Shown here: positions 33,251 to 44,940 of the stretch, piece after piece
Layout: every line of letters begins with the position of its first letter
Position numbering within the stretch: the stretch's first letter is position 1
Origin: Porphyra umbilicalis
Taxonomy: Eukaryota; Rhodophyta; Bangiophyceae; Bangiales; Bangiaceae
Length of the DNA stretch: 64,000 bases
Reading direction: 5' to 3'
Assembly: GCA_002049455.2 (NCBI GenBank)
Contig: KV918963.1
Coordinates: 1-64,000 of the forward strand
The notes under the pieces: generated by a model
Database searches by the model: none
What the model saw: the letters and a program-made list of their open reading frames with translations, nothing else
What the model was told of the DNA's origin: nothing
Program-made: the position numbers and the translations under genes

Positions 33251-36200
33251 TTAGCCCCTCTTCTTTGTGACCTTTGTCTCTACGGCCGCCCGAGCGACTC
33301 GCAGGTCTTGTACCCTTTTCTTGACTTGGTCAGAGAAGTATACCCCTTCCCGCGTCAAGGCGGGGAGTTTAAGTTTCTTCCGGAGACAGTATTTCCGGAG
33401 GGCTTCTCTCGGAAGAGAAGAGGCAAATTGCCACGTCGCTTCTTCTTCGGGAAACCCAAACCATTTGACTAAGAGCTTCAATTGCCCGTCATCATTCCAA
33501 CCATGTTTGATAAAATTTTCAAACACGTATTCGGGACCATCCTTACGGTGGGTCCCCTCCTTAAAGAGGGCTTGTGCCTTCAGGGCACGGGTCCACTTGG
33601 CATCCCGCGCCGGGGGCGTGGGAGGTCCAGTGACATGGTCACTGCTCACCGTCCTGATGCCCCTGGGGCTCTCTATCAGGAATCGGTACCCATCGGTCTG
33701 TAGTACCATATAAGGCCCCTGGGTCTTGAACCCAAGCTTCTTTGGCGCGCGGTAGTGGGCATCCAGATAGACCCAGTCCCCAGCTTTTAGCTGGTTATTC
33801 TTCTCTGGAGCGCGCGCATCGAATGCGCGCTTGTACTCTGCCTGGGCTTTCCCCAGGTGCTCCCGGACCTTGGGAATGAGGGCCTTCAGGTCCTCAACAT
33901 ATTGTTCCGCCGCCGAGCTGGCGTCGACGGGTTGTTCCTCGGCTTGTCTCAGCCGAGGCATCCTCTCAATCCCAATGAGTTGAAGCCGCCTCGGGCTCAC
34001 GAAAGCAAAGGGGACTTCCCCAGTGCTAGAATGGACCTGCGTATTGTACGCAGTTGTCAAGAGGGACAGATGGCTGTCTCACTCGGCTTGGTGCTCCGCC
34101 ACATAGCAGCGGAGCTGTCGGACGAGGGTGCGGTTATACCGCTCCACCTGCCCGTTCGTCTGCGGGTGATAAGGCGAGGTATAGTTCGAGGCTATACCGA
34201 GTAAACCCAGGATGCCCTGGTAATACACCGAGGCAAACTGCGGTCCGTTGTCCATAAGGACAGTGTCGGGGATGCCGTATGCGGCAACCCATGTATCTAT
34301 AAAGGCTGGTGCCACGGTCAGGGCCGTGGCTTCCCTCAGGGGGATCGCTCTTGTCGACTTCGTGAACCGGTCACAGATGACCAGGACGTGCTTGTGCCCC
34401 CCTCTAGAGGTGGGCAGTGGGCCCAACAGGTCCATGGCAAGCCCCGAGAAGGGCTCGTCGGCGGTGAACAACTTCATCACCGTCGTATGTTTTCTCTCTG
34501 AGAGACAGTTCTTGGCGCACGCGGGGCATTGCTCCACGTGCTTGTACACGTCAACGACCATCGTAGGCCAGTACACATACCTACGAAGGGTGTTAAACAT
34601 TTTTCTCGAGCCGGGATGCCCGGCTAACACCGACTGGTGTTGGTGAGTTAGGAGGCGCTTCTTTAGCGCCTCGGGGATAACCACTTGGGTTTCCCGTCCG
34701 TAAACCGAGCGACGGCAGAGTAGCCCGTTCTTTTCTCGGAAGAAGAACGCCTGACGACTCCACGTGGGGTCGGGGGGCGAAAGAGCATCGAGCTCTTTAA
34801 GCCTGGCCTGGAAAAAGGCGTCCTCGGCCTGGCCCAGGATAATCTCTCGGGCCGTCAGGGCCCCCATAGGGGCCTCCTCCGGTGACGCTTCTTGTAAGAC
34901 GTCACTGGCCCGGGTCTCGACAGCTAGGACGGGGATGTCCTCGTCCAGGGGCGAGGTGTCCAAACCCTCTGTAGGGAGACGCGATAGCGCGTCTGCCACC
35001 TTGTGATCCTTTGCCGGCTTATGCCGTATTTCATAACTGTACTCCGATAGTCGGAGTCGCCATCGGTTAATCCGAGCATTCGGACTCATACTAGTGAGAA
35101 CCGATAACAGGGCGCGGTGATCGCACCGCACCACAAATTCCGCGCCTTCTAGGTAGGACCGTGAATAGGTCACGGCCCAGACGAAGCCTAGCGCCTCGAT
35201 CTCCGTGGCGAAATAGTTCTTCTCCGCAGGGAGACGAGCACGGCTATAGTAGCCGATGGGGTGGTATTCCCCGTCGGACTGTTGTTGCTGTAGGCAACAA
35301 CCCAGCTGTTCATAGCTGGCGTCGACATCGACGATATAATGCCCGTGCCTCTTGAGCAGGGCTTGGATAGGGGCGTCTAATAGACGTCCTCGGAGTATCT
35401 CAAAGGCGTCCGTCTCCTTCCCTGAGGGTGGAGGAAGCTTCTTAGGAAGCTTGGTGCTTGTAAGCGCCGTTAGTGGCTTCGCTATCTTAGCGAAGTCTGC
35501 TACGAAGCGGCGCTATACGCCGCACATACCCAGAACGCTCTTCATCTGGGTTTGGGTTTCCGAGTAACGGAGACCCCGAAGCGCCCGGAGGTTTTTCTCC
35601 AGGACATGAACCCGTCCTGGTCGGATCACATGACCAAGGTATTCCACTTCCTCCTGAAAGAAGTGGCACTTAGACGCCTTCAAGGTGACCCCTGCCTTCC
35701 CGAGCAGGGTCAGCACCTCATCAAGGTGCTGTAAGTGTTCTTCGGGGGAACCCGAGAAAACAATCACGTCATCCAGATACACCAAACATATTTGCCACTT
35801 CACGCCGGCCAGGATCATATCCATGGCGCGTTGGAAAGTCGCAGGGGCGTTGCACAATCCAAAGGGAAGGCGCACGCACTGCCACGCGCCCGAGTGGCAC
35901 GTGAAAGCCGTGAGATGTTTGTCCTCCTCGGCTACTGGTATTTGCCAGTAACCCGCATTACAATCCAGGGTGGAGAACACCCTGGCGTCCCCTAGGGAAT
36001 CGATGCACTCATCCATCCGGGGGATGGGATACGCATCCTTGATAGTCATCAAGTTGAGCTTTCTGTAATCGATACTGAAGCGTACCGAACCATCAGGCTT
36101 CGGTACCATCACCACGGGGCTAGCCCATTCCCCACTTGCGGGCTCAATGACGTCCATCGAGCGCATACGCTCGACTTCCCTTTTCTCTCTCTCCTTGGCC

Positions 36201-37126
36201 ATTGGCCCGGCCTTGTACGGGTGTTGTCTCACGGGGACAGCCCCAGGCTTCAGTCGGACTCGGTGTTCCACCCCTTGAATTAAGCCGAGCTTTCCCTCCC
36301 AAAGGGAGGAATGCTTTTGGAGGAGGGCCTTTACGGGCCCCGACCACTCCGCCGGCACCGAAGAAACATCCACCTTCGGCAGAGGTGAACCCTCTACCCC
36401 CTTAGGGGGCGTAGCGAGCTCCTTGAGCTCGCTCTCCGAGACCTCGTTCATCGGCCCCTCGTGGGCGTCGATGTACCTGATGGTCATATCGGTGGTTAGC
36501 CGCAACGGCGTAACACCCAGGTGCATCACCTGGATGGTTATGGGCTCGTCTGCCATCATTATGGCCGGGCCTTGGGCGACCTGTAGACCATGCTTGTGGT
36601 ACAAAGGCGGTCGCCCTCTCACGAGGCCATGCCCCGTGTATGTACTCCTTACGGGAACATGGGCTATCGTCCCGGGTTGAACCCAGGTCTTCCTGGCCGG
36701 TTTCAGTTGAGCCGTTAGCCCCTCGGGGCAAGCACAGACCGCCCAAATGGAGGGATCGGGACGTCCCCTAGGGGCTCCCCTCCTTTTGATCGGCACCTTG
36801 GTGCCGTCTAGGAGTTCCACATGTTGCTCCTGTGTTGCAATGTTTTTTGTCGCAACGTCGATAAAGGAGGTGCCCAAAATAGCTGGGACACTCATATTGT
36901 TCACGACTCCAAAGGAGATGTAGGAGGTCTGACCCCCAAGGGTCACACCAAGACAGACAGCTCCATCAATGGGGAGCCAGCCCCCATTGACATCATGGAA
37001 CATCTTCGCGAGATCACCCAGCGGTTGTAGCGGGGTGTCGACCGGCAATAGCTGCCGGTCTATTAGCGTTGGGCCACTACCCGTATCCAATATAGCCCGG
37101 GTAGTGAGATCAAATCCTGCCGTCAT
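33251..37126 (-). pseudogene. Gypsy pol: protease, RT, RNase H, integrase, chromodomain
   Basis: A single minus-strand frame from ATG 37126 codes all of pol. Protease: AILDTGSGPTLID. Reverse transcriptase: RFSIDYRKLN, FSTLDCNAGYWQIPV, RLPFGLCNAPATFQRAM and the catalytic LVYLDDVIVFSG. RNase H: IVDVDASYEQLGCCLQQ, then RCDHRALLSVL. Integrase: a zinc-binding region with HQHQSVLAGHPG and CPACAKNCL, then AMDLLGPLPTSRGGHKH, VLMDNGPQFAS and NGQVERYNRTL, giving the DDE residues. The C-terminus has a chromodomain (EYVFENFIKHGW, LKLLVKWFGFPEEEATW). TAG 35513-35515 lies between RT and RNase H (before RRFVADF), and TGA 34079-34081 lies after integrase, where Trp is expected before DSHLSLL. With two stops this copy cannot make full pol unless they are suppressed. 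Confidence 0.93.
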
Positions 37127-37308
37127 GAATAACCGGACGGCTAGTTGGTAACTAGAGGAGGGAATGAACGCGCAAGGCGTTCCCTTTGGGGGTCTCCCTT
37201 AGGAGGCCCCCACTACTCGACTAGGCCGGTTTCTCCCGGCCCTACGAGATGACTTGCATCTCCGGTTGACTCCATTCGTCTCCCGGGCGGGTGGGACAAC
37301 CCCACCCG

Positions 37309-39377
37309 CTACCCGTTTCCCGAGGGGGAGTTGTCCTCCTCGTCCTGCTCGGCCGCATCCCTCTCTGGGGAGGGTGAGTCGTCCGAGGACGACCACGGGG
37401 GACCATAATGTTCCCTCACCGCCGCCACCGGTTGTCCTTTACGGACTTCCTCGTCCGCCTTGCGGCCCTCTTCGCACCGCTCCAGAAAAGCTTTGGTCAA
37501 CAGAGCCTTTGTCCCCGCATCAAGGCGGGGACACTCTCTAAAGAAATGCCCCCGCATGTTACATGCGAGACAGTTATTTGTCCGGGGTCGCCCGGGACGA
37601 CCCGCTTCTCCCCCCTTGGGGTTAGTCCGTGGGGAAGGCCCTCGAGGCCCTTCCCCCACCTTAGCGGAAGCCCCTTGGGCCTGTCCTTGAGGGACCTCCT
37701 TCATCTTAGGGGGGTCCCATCGGGATGGACCTGCTTCCCCAACCTTCGGGGGGTCCCTTCGGGGGGGATACACCTCCCCCACCTTAGGTGGGCCCCATCG
37801 GGAAGGACCCGGAGGAACTTCCCCCACCTGAGGTGGGGCTGTTACTGCCGCGGTTACGTATTTCCGCGGCGCTGATCGAGCAGCGCGACGCACCCGACGG
37901 GCCTCGGCCCGTCGGTCCTCTTCATCCTTCTGCTCCTGGAGGCGCCTACGACAGACGTCCCCCTTCCGCTGGGCATATTGCACCAGCAGGTCCATTGGCA
38001 TGTTGGGGGTATTATGTTCGCGCACATCGGCGCGAATCTCCCAACCCAGCCCCTGCATATAGCGACTTTTCATCTGTCCTTCCGTGTGAATGTATCCACA
38101 CAGGCGACGTAACCCCCGTAGGCGTACGTAGTATTCATTCTCTGTTTCCTCCGCCCCTTGGGCGGCCCCATGGAAATGGCATCTTGGTCGCTTAGCGACT
38201 GCTCATCCGCATATTTGCGGAGGAGCCAGTTGATCAGTTCCAAGTAGGAGCTGACCTCTCCACTCCGCCCTCCATGGAGGGACGGCATGATCGTATATAA
38301 TTCCCGTTTGAGATCACCCTTAGTGAACTCGGGAAGGAGATACAGGGCTCGGCCCTCCGAGACGTCATTGTCGTCACCCGCTTTTACGAAGCGGCTGAGG
38401 AATTCGAAGACGCCTAAGGCGGGCGTCCCATCCCACGCTTCATCACGGCCAAAAGTGGCCGATACATCCTGACGCAGACGGCCTAGGCCGTGCGCCATGG
38501 TCCGGTCGTACCGGATGTCGGTATTCGCCAAAGCATAAGTTGCGCAGTCTAAGACTGCGGCATAGCGGTCGTTCGCGGGGACGATCTTAGGGGGAATCCG
38601 ACGGTGGGAGTCCCCTCGCAGCTCGTGCCCTAGGGCACGGGTGACCGATCGACGGGGCACATGGCGACCCCCGTCTCCCCCGGAGTACTCCCCGTCCGAG
38701 CAGGAGGAACTCATGCGCCAACGTCGGCGCCGGGACCGTCTAGTGGTCCCGAGGGCTGTCTCGATAAGAGACAGTCGATCGTGTAACGGGCTAATCAAAG
38801 CGTCCAACGAATCCCGTAGGGCTGTCGATATGGCAGCCGCGTCTTGGGCCCCCGTTGGGGCCCGGTCACCACCTCCACGAGGAGGTGTTTGGGGTGGGCC
38901 GGCGGCTCTCGCCAGCCCGTCATATGGGCCCCATGGTAAACGGGGGACCGCTTGGTCCCGCCTACCCGGGGTTAGAGGAGGTGGAGGCGGGAATTTCCTT
39001 CCGGCTCCACCCTCCACACCTTGGAGGGGAGGAGGTGGGAATTCCCTTCCACCTACGCCCCCCGCACCTTGGGGGGGAAGAGACGGGAATACCCCTCCGT
39101 CTCCATCCCCCGCTCCTTGGGGGGGGGGAGACGGGAATACCACTCCGCCTGTGCCCCCCGCCCCATGGGGGGGAAGAGACGGGAATACCCTTCCGTCTCC
39201 ACCCCCGTCGCCCGGCGCGCCACGCTCCGGCGCGGCGGTGCCGGCTTGACGCTCCCGCCGAGGAGGGATCCCTCCGGGGTCCTGAGACCCCGAGCCCTCG
39301 CTGGCTCCGTCACGGTCGCCCCGTGACGGGTGGCCGGCGCCCGGGGCTCCGGTCTCAGCCACCCCAGTGGTGTCCAT
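37309..39377 (-). pseudogene. Gypsy gag with a frame switch near 38.1 kb
   Basis: ATG 39375-39377 opens a Pro/Gly-rich N-terminus with repeated FPSLPP/FPPPP units of about 20 residues. A helical capsid-like region follows (YAAVLDCATYALANTDIRYD, VFEFLSRFVKAGDD, YLELINWLLRKYADEQSL). This frame stops at TGA 38070-38072. The capsid continues more naturally in another frame (GAEETENEYYVRLRGLRRL, then MKSRYMQGLGWEIRADV), so a shift occurs around 38150-38170 near the GGGG runs. It is either a mutation or a programmed shift. The second part ends with a zinc knuckle (NCLACNMRGHFFRECP) and an acidic tail. Pol begins 183 bases after gag ends, in a third frame. Confidence 0.85.
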
Positions 39378-39532
39378 GGCGGGAAGACTTCGTCCTCCTG
39401 CGGAAACAATCAATCCTCGAAGACGATCTCAACAGAACAGTCACACCCAAGGGAAAGACAAAGCACAGCAGAAAGACCACCGTGAGAACTGACACAGGGT
39501 AGACCCGACTGATCAAGAAGGGCCAGACCCTG

Positions 39533-39550
39533 TCCCCAGCTGATCCACCA
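39533..39550 (-). promoter_or_regulatory. Candidate gypsy primer-binding site
   Basis: Two bases inside the 5' LTR the minus strand reads TGGTGGATCAGCTGGGGA. The leading TGG is what a tRNA CCA end would pair with. The matching tRNA could not be identified by eye. Confidence 0.4.
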
Positions 39551-39552
39551 AA

Positions 39553-40320
39553 TGTAGTGGTTTCTGCCCGGAAAGCCGACGGGGCACGGCCCCGTCAGAA
39601 AACCCAGCACAGGATGCGGAGCGACACAAAGGAGAAAGAACACAAACGCCTGGATCACAGGGCGCGGAGCGCACCAGAACGCCGGAACTAACGCAAACGC
39701 AACGCTGATTTATTCGAGTACGCACGATGACCCCAAAGCATACACTCATATACCCTCAGAAACAAGACGCAGGACGTGCACAATCCCGACCCAGGAAAAG
39801 ACGGTCGTAGGGGGGCCGGGGCCCGATGGGCCACGGTCCCTGATGAGGGGTCCTGGTGGCCCCTGCCACGGATCAAGGGACCCCCTTCCACTGGAAGAGA
39901 GATATGGTCCCTGGATTTAAGCCAGCTTGGACTGAAATTGCGCAATACATCACTAGGGACTTGTCCCCAGATTTTCAACTCTCCGATCGAAGTCCGCGTG
40001 GGATATCGACAGTGGCCGATATCTGATCTCGGCCCCGGGCTCCTCCCCAGCCAAAGGAGCTTCCACAAGCTTCCAGGCCCCTCTAGGGGGCCAGGATCGA
40101 GGGGTCGCGTGGCCCCTCGTCCGCGTCAGGCCCTGTCCCCCTCTGCCTCTGGGCAAGGGGGATGTCAGACTCGGGGGTGGCCCTGTGCGCAACCTGGCAT
40201 GCGCCCCGAAGGGGCGCCGCACACCGCTCCCTCTAGGGGCATTGCGTGTGTGCTCGCGGCCCCTCCCCCGGCTCATACCGGGGGGATCGCGTCATCAGGG
40301 GAGAGGGGGTTTCCCCCACA
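39553..40320 (-). repeat. Gypsy LTR (5' LTR)
   Basis: This 768-bp copy has the same length as the other LTR, with TGTAGTGG and CCCCCACA ends. Visible differences include cgg for cac near the left end and gtgcgcaacctgg for gagcgccacctgt near the right. Confidence 0.95.
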
Positions 40321-41248
40321 CATGTGTAATCCATCTGGACCAGAGCGATTGTGAGCCATCACATGCTGAAATGTGGATATTCTTGATTGGGCGTCCAGAT
40401 GGGATTATCCAATCAAATGGTTTAGAGGGTGACCATCAAACCGTCTAGGGCAATCCATTTCATGCAGCGTGGCTGGCTGAGCGTTGAGAACACGAATGGA
40501 TCTCTTCAGTCAATATCCGTTTATATGCGCTCCAGTTATATGACATGTTACATAAGTGGGAAATTCTCGATCGACAATCTCCTCTGCAGCGTCGATGGAC
40601 CATCCGATAGTTCTGTGGCATACAGTCTCGTGGGCAGGAATTGTATTGCATTCCAGGATTCAGGAAGTATGGACCCGACCGTCCAGGACCCACCATCCCT
40701 GCAGGACCCACCGTCCAGGACCCACCGGCGTCCGCCCCACCGTCGTCAGCGGCACCACCGTCGTCGTCGAAACCGCCATTGTCTACCCCGCCCCTGTCGG
40801 CCCCTCGTTGGCTGCTCCGTGTGGCATCCACATTGCCTGACCGCTTGTTGCCTGTTCTACATTACTGGAACCGGCAGACAGGGGCTGTGGATGACAGCGT
40901 GTTTGGCTTGCGACCGACCTTGCGGGTGCTCCGGTTGTTTCATGTGTTTTAGAGTACCGGCCGGCGGTAGTTTGAGGTCCGGTCATTTCCATTTGTGGTT
41001 TCCTCATTTTCATTTAGTTGCGCTGCCAATGGGAAATTTTGGTTTGGTTGTGCTGGTGTTTGAGCTTGTTCTTCTCTGTGCGTGTGCCAGTCTTTGTGCC
41101 AGTCGCAGAGGAGACGTGTCCAAGCCCGTCGCCTCAAACCGTGCAAGTCATCCAGATTGCAGCACGCGCGGCGACAGCAGCAACAGCTTCAGCCCTCCAA
41201 GATGATCCATTGGAGCTATCAACAGTACCATGGTGGCCACCTCCACCT
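40321..41248. other. Spacer before the pogo-like transposase
   Basis: The first 300 bases are less GC-rich and hold nothing recognisable. The transposase frame is open from 41018, but that part starts at a TTG, is hydrophobic, and has no known motif. It may hold a 5' leader, or an exon whose splice sites were not resolved. Confidence 0.5.
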
Positions 41249-43639
41249 ATGGACGGGGCGGGGGCAGGCACAAGCTCTGCGGGTACGGCGGCAAGCGCGC
41301 CAAGCGTACGTGGTCGGCGCGCGATTGGACGAGGCCAGGGCGGCGTCGGGGCGCGCGGGCGTGGCGCTGAGCGAGGTGGGCGGGGAGGTGCTGGGCGGGG
41401 AGCCGTCGTGGCCAGGGGAGGTATTGGGCGCCCGGGGTCAAGCGAGGGGCGCAAGCCCCGTACTTCCATACCCTTAGGTTCTAATACTGCATTAATCGAC
41501 ATCAAGGACGCCGGCTACACCTGGGCGCAAACCCTGGACATGTTCCGTCTACGAATCAGCACGTCGGCTGCGCGGAACATATACCGGAACAAGGACGAGT
41601 ACAAGCGACGGGCCGCAGCGGCGGAGGACCTGTCGGCGCCGCACCTTCGTCGTTCCTACTTTGACAGTATCTCTCAGTCCCTGTGGGATTGGTACAAGAC
41701 CTTGCAGCGCGTGGGTGAGCGGCACCTCCCAGTGTCTGGCGGCCTCCCGGAGGCTCGTTCACGGCGGGTTGCGTCGGAGCAAGGGGTCGCCGGCTGTAAG
41801 GGGTCCCCCCATTTCATCCAAAATTGGGTGAAGCGTCGCGATCTTAGTAACGTGGCGCTATGCGTCGAAGCAGGCTCGAAAGACGTCGCGGGCGCCGCGG
41901 AGCGCATCGCCGAAATTCGGGCGGCGCTCGAGGCTTATCCAGCGGAGCGGATTTATAATATGGACGAGACGGGCCTCTTTTACCGGTGCATCCCCAATCA
42001 GGCCTACGTCCAGGCTGGCCAACGGCGGCAGGCTCGGGGTACGAAAGCTATGTAAGCTCAAGACCGCATTACCCTCCTGTTGGCGTGCAACGCTACCGGC
42101 ACCCACAAGATCCCGGTTGCCATCATTGGCAAGGCGAAGCAACCGCTGTGTTTTAAGCCTCCCCGTCGGCCGTGCCCGCTCCCCTACTTCTCCCAGACGA
42201 ACGCGTGGGTGGACGGTGACCTCTTCAAGTCCTGGTTTGAGACGTTCTTTCTCGTCGCGGGCCGAGCCCACACGACGAAACCAGTCGCTCTGGTGTCGGA
42301 CAATTGTGGGGCACACGGCGACCTCGAGAGCGATCAAGCCAAGTTCCTTGCGCTTCCTCCGAATTGTACGTCCATCTACCAACCATTGGACCTGGGGATT
42401 ATTGCGTGTCTGAAAAGAAGCTACAAGCGGCGGCTGTTGGACCCAGTCGTCTGTGCATTTGAAGCAACCGTGAGCAATCGCGAGCCACTTGGTGCCGCAG
42501 GTGCCGCTGGTGCCGCTGGTGCCGCCGCTGCTGCGGGCGGGCGCGAACGGGCCGTGGACGTTGGCGGAGCGTCGGCCACATTGCTCACTGCTGGCAGCAC
42601 AGGGAAAGGTGCAATTGCTGGCGACACGGGGGGGACGCCACGTGCAGTGGGGCCTGCCAGCGCCTCATGCGTGCGCCGGTGGCTTGTCCGGGATGGTTCG
42701 TGGCCAGAAATTGACGACAGACCACCTGTGCCCTCAAGCGCAGCGGCCACGGCGGCGGTTTGCGCGGAGCTTCGAGCGGCACGTCTCGCTGTGCGGCGGG
42801 CGGTGCGCAGCGCGGAGAGGCGCGCGGCGCGAATCATTGTGCGGCGGGCCGCACGCAGCTCTGCACGGTGCGCAGCGCGAATTGAGGTGCGGCGGGCCGC
42901 TCGAAACGCCCGAGATGCGGCTCGCGGCCTAGGAGGTGGCGGCGCTTCTTTGGCAGCCGCCGCTTCGGAAGACGGAAGCAATCCGCCAGCGGCGGTAGGC
43001 GGCCCGGGCATTTGGGGGTTTCCTTCAGACTTGCCTGCGTCCCAAGATTCGCGGCCGAATCGACGCGGCCGAGCACGCTTGCGCGTTCCATGGGCCGATA
43101 TCCGAGGTGTTCGGGACGGTGCTGGGGCCCACCTTCAAGACGCGTCCGAGATTGTGATGGAGGAGTGGGAGGCGGTCGAGCCTTCCACAATGGCACATTG
43201 TTTGGTCAAGTCGACAATTTTGCCTCACGCGCCTGCCACCGAGGTCACCTCTTTGCACGGAGAGTACCGTGCATCTTCTCATGAGCTCAGAGATGATGTC
43301 AATGCCGTCGTGTCACTGATGGGCGACTTTCTGTTTGGACAGGAGGCATTTAGCGACACTCCAACACCTGTGAGGGAGATGGCTGTGCAAGACTGGCTTT
43401 CGATGGAGGACGATAAGGGTGTGCTGGCCGCTACGGCGGACGAGTTCAATTTTGTAGAGAGAGCGGGGTGCAACGACAAGGAGGTTGAGGTGGGAGGGGG
43501 TGAGGAGAGCGAGGATTCGTCTTATGGTGACGCCTCGAGCGCGTCAGTCACCTCGCACGGGAGTGAGGGACGTGGGGAGAGTGAGGAGAGCGACAAGAGT
43601 GAAGAGAGCGAGGACCTGTCGGACCTCGAAGAAGAATGA
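41249..43639 (+). pseudogene. Pogo/Tigger-type transposase with one stop and a long insert
   Basis: This is a Tc1/mariner-superfamily transposase of the pogo/Tigger branch (DDE_1 with CENP-B-like N-terminus). After an Arg/Gly-rich start at ATG 41249 comes an HTH region (TWAQTLDMFRLRISTSAARN), then a second DNA-binding motif (SPHFIQNWVKRRDLS). The catalytic Asp residues are in YNMDETGLF (41963-41965), VSDNCGAHG (42299-42301) and QPLDLGII (42389-42391), giving a DD29D spacing. LLLACNATGTHK and FSQTNAWVDGDLF are further family blocks. TAA 42053-42055 sits just before AQDRITLL. After CAFEATVSNRE an Ala/Gly-rich and then Arg/Ala-repeat stretch of about 200 residues interrupts the usual sequence, which resumes at IVMEEWEAVEPSTMAHC. 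An acidic Ser/Glu tail ends at TGA 43637-43639. Terminal repeats were not found. Confidence 0.85.
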
Positions 43640-44228
43640 TGCTGTTTTTTCTTTTTTCATGGTTGTTCTCCTAGATACAAAATGGCTGGGAGGGAGGGGG
43701 AGGAAGGGATGGAGGGAGGGCGGGTGAATGTGCCGGTTTCTTGCGAAGTCAAATGGTCGACTACACGGGTCTGCCGACACGGGTGTGTTCTTGCAGCCGC
43801 ACAGACAACGAGAGCACGGCTTGACATCAAATCAAATACGTATCCGTCATGTGCCAGTTCGTGACAATTGCTCTAGCAATCTGGCTTAAACTTATGCCCA
43901 GCAAAAAAAAGACATATGACTGGCTTCAGCAGTCTCTCACGAGGTCGGCAGTCTTCTCCGTTTCTGTTAGGGCGCTCCCATTCATGTGCTAGTAAATGGG
44001 GTCGAAAAACACCCTGTACCAGTTCGTGACACAATGACTGATTGTGCGAGAACGACCTGGAATCGTGCATCACAGTTGGAAAAACTTACCGAGAAAGGAA
44101 AAACTTGATCCACATCGCCCAAGATTCTTTCCGACGTGACCAACGGGTACACTCTGGTGAAGCGGCTGCCAAGCTGTGAGATGCTTTCCGTTGTCCCGTT
44201 CGGCACCCTCCCCAGTGCCTACTGCGAC
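43640..44228. other. Spacer, no gene seen
   Basis: The spacer holds a T-rich 3' flank of the transposase, a G-rich patch (43684-43730), and two copies of cagttcgtgaca about 165 bp apart (near 43855 and 44019). No gene or complete inverted repeat was recognised. Confidence 0.55.
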
Positions 44229-44940
44229 AACCTGTACGGTTTGCCTGCAAGCCCGCGCCCGCCCCCCCCCGCCACAATGACAACCGCCTCCTGCACCTCC
44301 TGCAGTGAAGGCCAACACGGTTTGCCGACCAGCCCGCCACCCTCCCCTCTTCCCCATAGACGAGACACTCTTTGCATTAGCTGCTTGCCCACCTCTGCCG
44401 TCTCGGAAGACACAACGCGCGACAGCTCATTTAGAGACAGCGGGCTGGGCGCACTCCTGAGAGCACGACTGGCCACAGCGCGGCACCCCTCAGTGCTACT
44501 GCAACACAAGCGTAAACGATTTGCCTGCAGGCCCGCGCCTGCCCCCCCCCCGCCACAATTGCAACCCCCTCCTGCACCTCCTGCAATGGAGGTCCACACG
44601 GTTTGTCGAATAGCCCGCCACCCTCCCCTATCCTCCCAGAGACGAGACACCCAACGCATTTGCTGCTTGCCCACCTCCGATGTCTCAGCAGACACAACGC
44701 GCGACAGCTCATTGAGAAGCGGCGAGGCGGGCGCACCCCTGATATCACGACTGTCCACAGCGCGGCACCCCCCAGTTCTACTGCAACACAAGCGGAAACG
44801 ATTTGCCTGCAAGCCCGCGCCTGCCCCCCCCCCGCCACAATGACAACTCCCTGTTGCATCCAATGCAATGACGGTCAACACTTTTAGTCGAATAGCCCGC
44901 CACCCTCCCCTCTTCCCCCAAAGATCGTCGGAAACCGGGT
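44229..44940. repeat. About 285-bp tandem repeats related to the 62-kb transposase gene
   Basis: The string ttgcctgca.gcccgcgcc starts units at 44241, 44521 and 44813, giving two full units and one partial unit. Each full unit contains a segment very like 62010-62135, the 3' end of the minus-strand pogo-like gene. It includes gagacac..., ctgcttgcccac, cagacacaacgcg and cagcgcggcac. Minus-strand frames therefore read ELSRVVSAETSEVGKQ beside the gene's ELWRVVSAEAAEVGKQ. They are probably non-autonomous derivatives or fragments of that element family. Confidence 0.75.

Larger units (their letters stand above)
29974..40320 (-). mobile_element. Young Ty3/gypsy chromovirus with an antisense frame
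   Basis: The element is 10,347 bp, flanked by identical CATGT duplications (29969-29973 and 40321-40325). The two LTRs are both 768 bp and differ at about a dozen positions by eye, so this is the youngest insertion in the window. Minus-strand gene order is gag (39377-37309), then pol (37126-33251) with protease, reverse transcriptase, RNase H, integrase and a C-terminal chromodomain. That places it in the chromoviruses, whose chromodomain guides integration to marked chromatin. Between pol and the 3' LTR lies a 2-kb open frame on the plus strand. Short perfect hairpins are unusually dense throughout. Confidence 0.96.

Noticed and set aside
42051..42080. The TAA in the pogo transposase as part of an intron, because gtaagc resembles a splice donor
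   Set aside because: The codons immediately after it (AQDRITLLLACNATG) are conserved transposase sequence in the same frame, so nothing appears to be spliced out.
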